Shown here in pieces: positions 1-5,260 of a DNA stretch of 5,352 nucleotides. The notes under the pieces were generated by a model. The model ran no database searches. It was not told the origin of the DNA and saw only the letters and a program-made list of their open reading frames with translations. The position numbers and the translations under genes were made by a program. Source of the DNA: an uncultured Flammeovirgaceae bacterium (GTDB taxonomy: Bacteria > Bacteroidota > Bacteroidia > Cytophagales > Cyclobacteriaceae); contig CAMLLI010000372.1 of NCBI GenBank assembly GCA_946480685.1, forward strand, positions 1-5,352, written 5' to 3'. Every line of letters begins with the position of its first letter. The first letter of the stretch is position 1.

Positions 1-78
1 CTGTTGTGACAAACCATCCAATTCAAAAACACGCGGTCGCTCAAATAAATTATTAAGATTGTAGGATGCGATTCTCAT
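1..78 (-). CDS. Endonuclease/exonuclease/phosphatase family protein, N-terminal fragment (runs off left edge)
   Basis: The minus strand opens with ATG at 78 and stays open for 26 codons to the window edge. The peptide begins MRIASYNLNNLFERPR. This resembles the first strand and metal-binding asparagine of the EEP superfamily (ExoIII, DNase I and related phosphodiesterases): compare exonuclease III, whose N-terminus is MKFVSFNINGLRARP, with its asparagine at residue 7 as here. Members cleave phosphodiester bonds in nucleic acids or phospholipids; the substrate cannot be judged from 26 residues. The start is supported by the family alignment beginning at residue 2 and by the lack of coding character upstream. 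No Shine-Dalgarno is visible. A TAATTTTT sequence (86-93, minus strand) lies 7 nt before the ATG and differs by one base from the Bacteroidota -7 consensus TAnnTTTG. The gene lies downstream of and in the same direction as the histidine kinase, but the 241-bp gap argues against tight coupling. Confidence 0.72.
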   Translation of the reverse strand, partial: MRIASYNLNNLFERPRVFELDGLSQQ

Positions 79-319
79 TTACACTAAAAATTATATAGCT
101 ATCGATTAAATGGCTAACGATTCATTTTTCAATCTGACGTGAATGCTATATATCCGGAAACGGATCAGAATAAAGTCCTGCCCAAACAATAATTACACAC
201 AACAGACGGCTCAAATATCTGCCATCTATACTTCAGTTTGCAACCAAAAATGAAAGTAAATTTTCAGAAACACTTTCTACAGGAGTATATCTATATATCT
301 GGTAACGTAATATATACTA
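79..319. other. AT-rich intergenic region, no gene seen
   Basis: This gap separates the histidine kinase 3' end from the EEP gene start, both on the minus strand. I find no convincing ORF, tRNA or structured RNA. It contains an imperfect direct repeat: 146-163 and 291-308 match at 15 of 18 positions, both starting CTATATATC. It also contains a weak inverted repeat, GAAAGT (252-257) with ACTTTC (272-277). Read on the minus strand, that repeat is followed by ATTTTTGG, so it could be a weak terminator for the kinase gene. The 6-bp stem and 14-nt loop are too poor for a firm call. Confidence 0.6.
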
Positions 320-2251
320 TCAGCAGCGCCCCGGAGCTTCGCGCGGCAGTGTAACGGTAAATATAGTGCCGGTACTTTTGCTGCTGCTTACTTCGATGGA
401 ACCTCCGTTGTTAACAACCATCTCCTTGCAGATCAGCAACCCGATGCCGGTACCTTTTTCCTGGCGTGTGCCGGGGCGGGTAAAATATTCATCGCGATGA
501 AACAACTTCCCGGTTTCTTCTTCAGTCATGCCGATGCCATTATCTTCGATCATCAGCTTTACAGCGTTGTTGTGAATCGCTCCGGCTATCCGGATCATTC
601 CTCCCTCCTGCGTAAACTTGATGGCGTTACCAACCAGGTTCCGGATAATAATTTCCACCTGGTGTTTATCAGCCCACGCTATAACATCAGCTGTCAACTG
701 ATTGTCGTAAGTGATCTTTTTGATTTCCAGGTTACGCTTTAACTGCGTTACCACACGATCGGCTATATCTTTCAAAACAATTGTTCCGGGGGTGATTTTC
801 ACATCGCCGAGTTGTGTACGAGCCCACTGCAGTAAATTTTCCAGGGCGTTGCCCGATGCTTTGATCTGGTCATTCAGATCGTCCAGCAGCTTTCCGAATT
901 GTTCGGCAGTAACTCCGCCCATTCTATACAGATCAACAACAGCCTGCAGGTTTGCTATAGGGCCGCGCAGGTCATGACTGATCACTGAAAACAACTGGTC
1001 TTTAATGCGATTCAACCGGCCGAGCTCTTCATTGGAATGAGACAACTCTATATTTAGCTTCTTGCGTACCTTACTGGTATTAAAGGCTATATAGGCCAGT
1101 ATACTCATCAGTATAATAATGATGCAAAAAGCAATCTGCACATACCGGTGCTGACTGATGGTAGCTATATTCGCTTCGTTGATCTGCTGCAGCAACTCCA
1201 GCTCACTTTGCTTTTGCCGGAACGACTGTGAAGCCTGCAGCTGTTTGAGGTTACGGCTGTTGATGAGACGCTGCTTCTCTTTACCGATCTGGTGTGCTTT
1301 ACTCTGGTGTTCAAAAGCTTTTTTATAGTCACCGATATCACTATATAAACTTGCGTACGACTCGTGGATATAATCCATCGGGTTGAAGAAATCGTTGAAC
1401 TTGATCTGTCGCTCGTCAATGACAAACTGTGCGCTGTCCAGGTAACGAAACGACATGCGATAGTTCTTCATCAACAGGTATAGCCTGCCAAGATGTGCAT
1501 ACGTCTCGATTATATTTTCCATTTCCGTTGTATTACGGATCAGCGCCAGGTTACGGAAATAATAGTGAAGACTGCTGTCGTAATGCTGCTCCCGCAAATG
1601 TATACTTCCAATGTTGCCTGCCAGTATGGCAATCCACGCAGTATCTTTTTTATTAACCGCTATCGTGTAGGCCTTCCTGAAATCCGGCAAAGCCTGATCA
1701 AACAGACCTTGCTCGCGGAGGATCAGCGCAAGCCCATTATAACAATTGATCAGTGTCCGGTGATGCAGTGAATCTTTACCCACGGCAAGCGTCTTGGTAT
1801 AGTATTCTTTTGCCTCTTCGTAATTCTCGGCTTTGTGTTGGATCAGGGCGATCTCGAAGTAACTGAGCGACTCGCCTACCGGTTTGTGTTGTTTTTTGAA
1901 CAGCATGGCACTCTCCATAAAATAGACAATCGCATCGTTCATGCGACCATTCCCGAACATGGTGCCGGCCCAGCCATATACACTTGGTAATATACTTTCG
2001 GAGAATGATTTGCTTCGGGCAATGTTTACAATAACCGTAACGTCATCGTCTTTAAAGGGCATTTTACCCGCATGAAACAACGTCATCATCTCGCTGAAGA
2101 TCTTTTCAAACTCCTGTGCCGAGGATGCATCTTCAAGCTTTGTTATATACTGTGGAATCGATTGTCCAACGGCCCTGCCTGAAATCAGGTTCACTATGAT
2201 CACACTGGCAACCATCCATTGCTTCAATTCAGGTGCGGTAAAGTATCGCAT
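320..2251 (-). CDS. TPR-containing membrane sensor histidine kinase
   Basis: This 643-residue protein is an inner-membrane sensor kinase of two-component signalling. Residues 13-30 form a hydrophobic signal segment. Residues about 85-330 form around six helical TPR-like repeats (for example near 91-120, 129-158, 166-199, 207-240, 292-325), predicted to be periplasmic. A coiled coil (325-368) leads into one membrane helix (371-390) and a second linker helix. The cytoplasmic kinase has the HisKA H-box FSVISHDLRGPI (421-432, phospho-acceptor His426). Its HATPase domain has the N-box RNLVGNAIKFT (537-547, Asn542), G1 DNGIGM (570-575) and G2 GTGIGL (600-605). All expected catalytic motifs are intact. 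There is no HAMP, PAS or receiver domain, and no complete response regulator gene is adjacent, so the partner is unknown. The start at 2251 is supported by an AGGA sequence 7 nt upstream. TPR ectodomains usually mediate protein-protein contact; the signal sensed is not predictable. Confidence 0.95.
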   Translation of the reverse strand: MRYFTAPELKQWMVASVIIVNLISGRAVGQSIPQYITKLEDASSAQEFEKIFSEMMTLFHAGKMPFKDDDVTVIVNIARSKSFSESILPSVYGWAGTMFGNGRMNDAIVYFMESAMLFKKQHKPVGESLSYFEIALIQHKAENYEEAKEYYTKTLAVGKDSLHHRTLINCYNGLALILREQGLFDQALPDFRKAYTIAVNKKDTAWIAILAGNIGSIHLREQHYDSSLHYYFRNLALIRNTTEMENIIETYAHLGRLYLLMKNYRMSFRYLDSAQFVIDERQIKFNDFFNPMDYIHESYASLYSDIGDYKKAFEHQSKAHQIGKEKQRLINSRNLKQLQASQSFRQKQSELELLQQINEANIATISQHRYVQIAFCIIIILMSILAYIAFNTSKVRKKLNIELSHSNEELGRLNRIKDQLFSVISHDLRGPIANLQAVVDLYRMGGVTAEQFGKLLDDLNDQIKASGNALENLLQWARTQLGDVKITPGTIVLKDIADRVVTQLKRNLEIKKITYDNQLTADVIAWADKHQVEIIIRNLVGNAIKFTQEGGMIRIAGAIHNNAVKLMIEDNGIGMTEEETGKLFHRDEYFTRPGTRQEKGTGIGLLICKEMVVNNGGSIEVSSSKSTGTIFTVTLPREAPGRC

Positions 2252-2268
2252 AACTTATTCCTAAGTTA
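2251..2268 (-). promoter_or_regulatory. Hairpin presenting the kinase ribosome-binding site in a GGAA loop
   Basis: On the minus strand the bases just before the kinase start read TAACTTA-GGAA-TAAGTTA, followed by TG. The two 7-base arms are perfect inverted complements, the loop is a GNRA-type tetraloop, and the last A of the 3' arm is the A of the ATG. The Shine-Dalgarno-like AGGA is therefore split between the last base of the 5' arm and the loop. The stem is AU-rich and weak, so it may act as an 18-bp dyad for a DNA-binding protein, as an RNA element modulating initiation, or have no function. Confidence 0.4.
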
Positions 2269-2307
2269 ATATACTGCTCATTATTAACATACAAGATAGT
2301 ATATTAA
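2266..2307. repeat. 10-bp perfect inverted repeat with 22-bp spacer in the divergent control region
   Basis: TTAATATACT (2266-2275) and AGTATATTAA (2298-2307) are exact reverse complements, separated by 22 bp. The arm centres are 32 bp apart, about three helical turns, so two bound factors would face the same side of the DNA. The repeat lies between the divergent kinase and Crp/Fnr genes, where shared operators are expected. Its left arm overlaps the kinase RBS hairpin by 3 bases, so as RNA the two structures would compete at that point. The AT-rich composition raises the chance of coincidence, but ten exact pairs is notable. Confidence 0.45.
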
Positions 2308-2323
2308 ATGATATTATTATCAT
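2308..2323. repeat. Short dyad ATGATA-N4-TATCAT
   Basis: A 6-bp perfect inverted repeat with a 4-bp spacer directly abuts the right arm of the 10-bp inverted repeat. With the 18-bp dyad at the kinase start, it makes three dyads packed in 73 bp between the divergent genes. A 16-bp dyad of this form is a reasonable size for a Crp/Fnr or other dimeric regulator site, but it does not match the classical Crp (TGTGA-N6-TCACA) or Fnr (TTGAT-N4-ATCAA) consensus. Function is not established. Confidence 0.3.
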
Positions 2324-2422
2324 GCATCGAAAAGGCAGCCAGTATACCCTCTGCGATAGCAATTCAACAGTCGAAACAGCGTGGTCATCTGCAAGTGAAT
2401 GTTTATATTACTGACAAAAAAG

Positions 2423-3007
2423 ATGGACAAAGCAGAACTGATTCTGTTTCTGACCGGCACGAACCATATATCGCGGGAAAGAGCGGAGGCCATAGCGGAG
2501 CATTTCAATCCCAAACATATTGCCCGTAATCAATTCCTGCTTACGGAAGGTCAGTTAAGCGATGAGTATTTTTTCATGCGAAGCGGTTTTCTCCGGGCTT
2601 TTGCCTATGATACCGATGGTAACGATGTTACCACTAACTTTTATGCAGGCAACCAGGTGGTGTTTGAAGTGTCGTCATTTTTTAACCGGACTATATCTAA
2701 AGAGAATATACAAGCGCTTACGGATTGCGAGGGCTGGTATATTACGTATGCACAACTTAATATGCTGTTTCATTCCATGCAGGAGTTTCGCGAGTTCGGT
2801 CGCTCGGTGCTGGTGAAAGGGTTTGCTGCGCTGAAGGTACGCATGCTTTCCATTATCACCGAAACTGCCGAAGAGCGTTATGCACACCTGCTGCAAAACA
2901 ATCCAAAGTTATTTGAACATGTACCGTTGAAATATATTGCTTCGTACCTGGGTATAACCGATTCTTCTTTAAGCCGCATCCGAAAAGAGCTTACCAAAAA
3001 GCCGTGA
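2423..3007 (+). CDS. Crp/Fnr family transcriptional regulator
   Basis: This 194-residue protein has the two-domain Crp/Fnr layout. Residues about 15-115 form a cyclic-nucleotide-binding-like beta-barrel, including KHIARNQFLLTEGQ (31-44) and the strand FMRSGFLRAFAYD. A long dimer helix follows (about 118-148), then a C-terminal helix-turn-helix (168-190, with KYIASYLGITDSSLSRIRK). The phosphate-binding signature of true cAMP receptors (RxGE..A) is absent; residues 73-86 read FYAGNQVVFEVSSF, as in many Bacteroidota paralogues whose ligand is unknown. There is no cysteine cluster for an Fnr-type iron-sulfur centre. I chose ATG 2423 over an in-frame ATG at 2399 because the conserved region starts just after it and the bases before it are A-rich (GACAAAAAAG), as is common in this phylum. 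It is divergent from the kinase and is followed after 70 bp by the membrane protein gene, a likely target or operon partner. Confidence 0.92.
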   Translation: MDKAELILFLTGTNHISRERAEAIAEHFNPKHIARNQFLLTEGQLSDEYFFMRSGFLRAFAYDTDGNDVTTNFYAGNQVVFEVSSFFNRTISKENIQALTDCEGWYITYAQLNMLFHSMQEFREFGRSVLVKGFAALKVRMLSIITETAEERYAHLLQNNPKLFEHVPLKYIASYLGITDSSLSRIRKELTKKP

Positions 3008-3077
3008 TTTGATTTCTTGTCATTTGGCAAGCGTAAATTCCCGGGCTCGTGTTTCCTTTGTATCAAAACAATTACCC

Positions 3078-3782
3078 ATGGAAACACTACCTGTTTATGT
3101 AGGTATACTCTTCGGAGCTACCACCCTGCTCACTATATTTCTATTTTACAACGCTACCCGAAACTCCGAAGCTGCGATACGCCTTATCATGGCGTGGCTG
3201 ATCATTCAGGCCGGTATATCGTTAACCGGATTTTATACATATACTGATACCTTTCCACCGCGCTTTCCATTTCTGATACTGCCTCCGGTGCTACTCATTA
3301 TATGGCTATTCGTTACCCCGAACGGTAAACGCTATATCGACACTCTTGATATAAAAGCATTAACGTTGTTGCATACGATACGCGTGCCGGTTGAGATCGT
3401 CCTGTATTTACTCTGTGTACACAAGACTATACCAGAGATCATGACCTTTGAAGGACGAAACCTGGATATACTTTCCGGTCTTACGGCTCCTGTTATATAC
3501 TATGCAGGATTTGTATCCAGGCGCATCAACAGGAATATACTATTGCTCTGGAATTTTATCGGCCTCGTCCTGCTTGTTAATATCGTTACAACGGCCATCC
3601 TATCTGCACCCATGCCGTTTCAGCAACTGGCGTTCGAACAACCCAATATAGCCGTGCTATATTTTCCGTTTACCTGGTTGCCTTGTTGTGTTGTTCCGCT
3701 TGTACTGTTTGCACACCTGGTTACGATTAGAAAATTGCTGCTCTATGGAACTAGTCACGCTAGCAGCGCTGTTTCGGTGTAA
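3078..3782 (+). CDS. Conserved polytopic membrane protein of unknown function
   Basis: This 234-residue protein has about seven hydrophobic segments, near residues 7-25, 35-54, 64-80, 98-115, 132-147, 153-174 and 194-216, and no signal peptidase site. The short loops carry distinctive polar motifs that look conserved rather than random: PPRFPFL (60-66), LHTIRVPVE (98-106) and FEGRNLDILSGLTAP (124-138). I recall similar unnamed proteins in Bacteroidota genomes but know of no assigned activity and do not give one. The ATG at 3078 was chosen because the hydrophobic helix begins within a few residues; an in-frame TTG at 3009 would add 23 polar residues with no family support. It lies 70 bp after the Crp/Fnr gene and 26 bp before the AraC gene, so it may be controlled by one or both. 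Isoleucine is encoded by ATA in 13 of 25 cases, a clear bias. It could be a transporter-like, sensor or small-molecule-responsive membrane protein; the evidence does not separate these. Confidence 0.82.
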   Translation: METLPVYVGILFGATTLLTIFLFYNATRNSEAAIRLIMAWLIIQAGISLTGFYTYTDTFPPRFPFLILPPVLLIIWLFVTPNGKRYIDTLDIKALTLLHTIRVPVEIVLYLLCVHKTIPEIMTFEGRNLDILSGLTAPVIYYAGFVSRRINRNILLLWNFIGLVLLVNIVTTAILSAPMPFQQLAFEQPNIAVLYFPFTWLPCCVVPLVLFAHLVTIRKLLLYGTSHASSAVSV

Positions 3783-3801
3783 TGGAAATTAAGTACATTT
3801 G
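3772..3801 (+). promoter_or_regulatory. Candidate Bacteroidota-type promoter for the AraC-family gene
   Basis: TACATTTG at 3794-3801 is an exact match to the Bacteroidota primary-sigma -7 consensus TAnnTTTG. Eighteen bp upstream is TTTC (3772-3775), one base off the -33 TTTG element, lying in the last codons of the membrane protein gene. The -7 element ends only 7 nt before the ATG at 3809, so transcription would start at or just before the start codon. The AraC gene could therefore be transcribed separately from the genes upstream, with a nearly leaderless mRNA. It was the only exact match I found in the window's intergenic DNA. Confidence 0.5.
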
Positions 3802-3808
3802 ACAAGCT

Positions 3809-4582
3809 ATGCATATCGAACATTATTCACCGTGTGATGCGCTCAAGCCTTTCGTAAAGACCTTCACGATCATTGAAAGTGAGTCGGGCATGGTGAATAA
3901 AATTCTTTCGGAAGCATCGCTGATCATGGCATTCCGTTTCAACGGCAGTATACACTATACGCAACAGAATGAAACCGGTATCCTTCCGCTCTCGGTAATA
4001 TCGGGCGTTCGGAAGTCTCCGCGCATCATGGAGTATGCAAAGAAGACCTCTATTTTACTGATCAAGTTTACCGCTGGCGGGGCAACTGCTTTTTTCCGTG
4101 AGCCTTTGCACGAATTATTCGAAGCCAGTATACCGTTGGATGATCTGCTACCGCGCCATGAACTTATCCGTATCGAAGAACAACTGGCAGAAGCACGCCA
4201 TCATGCCGCACGCATTTCTGTCGTGGAGCGCTTTCTGCTTTCAAGGTTAAAACCTGCTTCACCTGATATACTGATCAACTATGCCGTTGAAAAGATCAAA
4301 GCAAGTCATGGTATCATTCGCATACAGGAGTTACTCGCAGATTTACCCACCAGTCGCGATCCATTCGAGAAAAAATTCAGACGCACAGTGGGTACATCGC
4401 CTAAACAGTTTGCAGCGTTAATCCGCATGCGACATGTTATAGATTCCTATACCCCGCATTATACTCTCACCGACACAGCACATGCAGCCGGTTATTTCGA
4501 TCAGGCGCATTTTATAAAAGACTTCAAGGCATTTACGGGTGAGACACCACATGCGTTCTTCAAGTCTGCAAAGTTCTGGTAA
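3809..4582 (+). CDS. AraC family transcriptional regulator
   Basis: This 257-residue protein has the AraC/XylS layout. The N-terminal domain of about 150 residues resembles the beta-rich effector domain common in Bacteroidota AraC regulators (strands at SLIMAFRFNGSIHY, 37-50, and SILLIKFTAGGATAFF, 81-96). The C-terminal double helix-turn-helix spans about 155-252. The first HTH is IQELLADLPTSRDPFEKKFRR (172-192, broken by the LPTSRD turn). The second is LTDTAHAAGYFDQAHFIKDF (220-239), followed by the signature KAFTGETPHAFF. Motifs are complete and no truncation is seen. The ligand is unknown. It starts 26 bp after the membrane protein gene and follows its own candidate promoter, so it could be an autonomous regulator of the upstream pair or part of one operon. 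The start ATG at 3809 is well placed for the family; no Shine-Dalgarno is present. Confidence 0.93.
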   Translation: MHIEHYSPCDALKPFVKTFTIIESESGMVNKILSEASLIMAFRFNGSIHYTQQNETGILPLSVISGVRKSPRIMEYAKKTSILLIKFTAGGATAFFREPLHELFEASIPLDDLLPRHELIRIEEQLAEARHHAARISVVERFLLSRLKPASPDILINYAVEKIKASHGIIRIQELLADLPTSRDPFEKKFRRTVGTSPKQFAALIRMRHVIDSYTPHYTLTDTAHAAGYFDQAHFIKDFKAFTGETPHAFFKSAKFW

Positions 4583-4683
4583 TTCTCGCTTTGCAAAAAA
4601 ATTACTCTTCGTATAAACCTTTTTCGAATTTCATTCATCGTAGCAGAGAAGCCCGCGGGGTGTACTAACTATTTTTACGGTCT
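4583..4683 (+). other. Intergenic region upstream of the OmpH-like gene
   Basis: This 101-bp gap between the AraC and OmpH-like genes contains a TATTTTTA (4670-4677), one base from TAnnTTTG and 6 nt before the ATG, but no good -33 element is spaced to it. There is also an 8-bp palindrome CCCGCGGG (4652-4659). A 7-bp inverted repeat spans the AraC stop (TGCAAAG 4567-4573 with CTTTGCA 4589-4595), but it is followed by A residues rather than T, so it is not a canonical terminator. Nothing firmer is visible. Confidence 0.4.
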
Positions 4684-5229
4684 ATGATGAATCAAGTCTT
4701 TTGTATTCTGATGTTGATACCTGTTTATACACAGGCCCAAAACACGCAGAAGATCGGCCATGCTGACTGGGAGTATATCTTCAGTCACCTGCCGGAATAC
4801 AAACAAATACAGCATGATCTAAAGACTTACGAGACGCAATTACAAAACCAGTTGAAATTTAAAAGTCAGGAGCTTGAAGCGAAGTATAAATCGTATCAGT
4901 CGTTACCGGCCGATACACCGGAAGCGATACGCAAGGATAAGGAATCGGAACTGACTTATCTGCAAGACAACATGGAGAATTTCAGACGCAACGCACAGGC
5001 GTCTATTGAGAAGAAACAACAGGAACTCATTACACCGGTATTCACAAAAGTAGGACAAGCCATTGAAGCTGTAGCGAATGAACATGGCTACTCCTATATC
5101 ATCAACCCGCAAATGCTTGGCGGTGGCGATGTTTTACTGTTCAGCGATCAGAAGTATAATATTTCCAATCTTGTATTGAAAAAGCTGGGCGTTATACCGC
5201 CTGCTTCTGATACGGAAAGACGGAATTAA
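4684..5229 (+). CDS. OmpH/Skp family periplasmic chaperone-like protein
   Basis: This 181-residue protein has a short hydrophobic N-terminus (residues 4-15) with a plausible signal peptidase cut after TQA (residue 18). The family strand KIGHADWEYIFSHLPEYKQIQ (23-43, broken here at H34) comes next, then a long charged, heptad-rich helix (about 40-118) matching Skp's coiled-coil tentacles. A C-terminal beta region follows (GYSYIINPQ, 135-143; DVLLFSDQKYNISNLVLKKLG, 149-169, with its break near N159). Skp-like proteins hold unfolded outer-membrane proteins in the periplasm. In Bacteroidota, ompH paralogues often sit next to bamA; this one stands alone, so a more specialised role is possible. The signal peptide is odd in having no Lys or Arg before the hydrophobic core. 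Two tandem ATGs begin the gene (4684 and 4687), and an in-frame stop at 4666 with no start codon between rules out an upstream start. Confidence 0.88.
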   Translation: MMNQVFCILMLIPVYTQAQNTQKIGHADWEYIFSHLPEYKQIQHDLKTYETQLQNQLKFKSQELEAKYKSYQSLPADTPEAIRKDKESELTYLQDNMENFRRNAQASIEKKQQELITPVFTKVGQAIEAVANEHGYSYIINPQMLGGGDVLLFSDQKYNISNLVLKKLGVIPPASDTERRN

Positions 5230-5238
5230 CGCTATATT

Positions 5239-5260
5239 TTACCGGTAATCCAGCCGGTAA
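5239..5260. repeat. 7-bp inverted repeat at the convergent gene ends
   Basis: TTACCGG (5239-5245) and CCGGTAA (5254-5260) are exact reverse complements with an 8-nt loop; the first ten bases, TTACCGGTAA, are also self-complementary. The repeat overlaps the last seven codons and the stop of the minus-strand regulator and lies just past the OmpH-like gene's stop. A hairpin here could aid termination from either direction, but neither strand has a T-run after it, so it is not a canonical intrinsic terminator. Confidence 0.3.

Noticed and set aside
497..977. Overlapping plus-strand ORFs opposite the kinase domain
   Set aside because: They are antisense shadows of the strongly conserved HisKA/HATPase coding sequence and have no recognisable protein features.
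2399..2422. Upstream in-frame ATG adding 8 residues (MFILLTKK) to the Crp/Fnr protein
   Set aside because: The family-like sequence begins after the second Met, and A-rich bases precede that one. The longer form cannot be fully excluded.
2308..2529. 73-codon plus-strand ORF overlapping the Crp/Fnr start in another frame
   Set aside because: Its second half lies out of frame within the Crp/Fnr coding region and its first half runs through the dyad-rich control region. The translation shows no recognisable domain.
3053..3060. TTCCTTTG as a -7 promoter element for the membrane protein gene
   Set aside because: It differs from TAnnTTTG at one key base, and the nearest TTTG (3023-3026) is 26 bp upstream, longer than the usual spacing.
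3009..3077. Upstream TTG start adding 23 residues to the membrane protein
   Set aside because: The extension is polar and lacks any family feature, while the ATG at 3078 directly precedes the first membrane helix.
4567..4595. Inverted repeat TGCAAAG/CTTTGCA around the AraC stop as an intrinsic terminator
   Set aside because: The stem is only 7 bp with a 15-nt loop, and it is followed by an A-run rather than a T-run on the coding strand.
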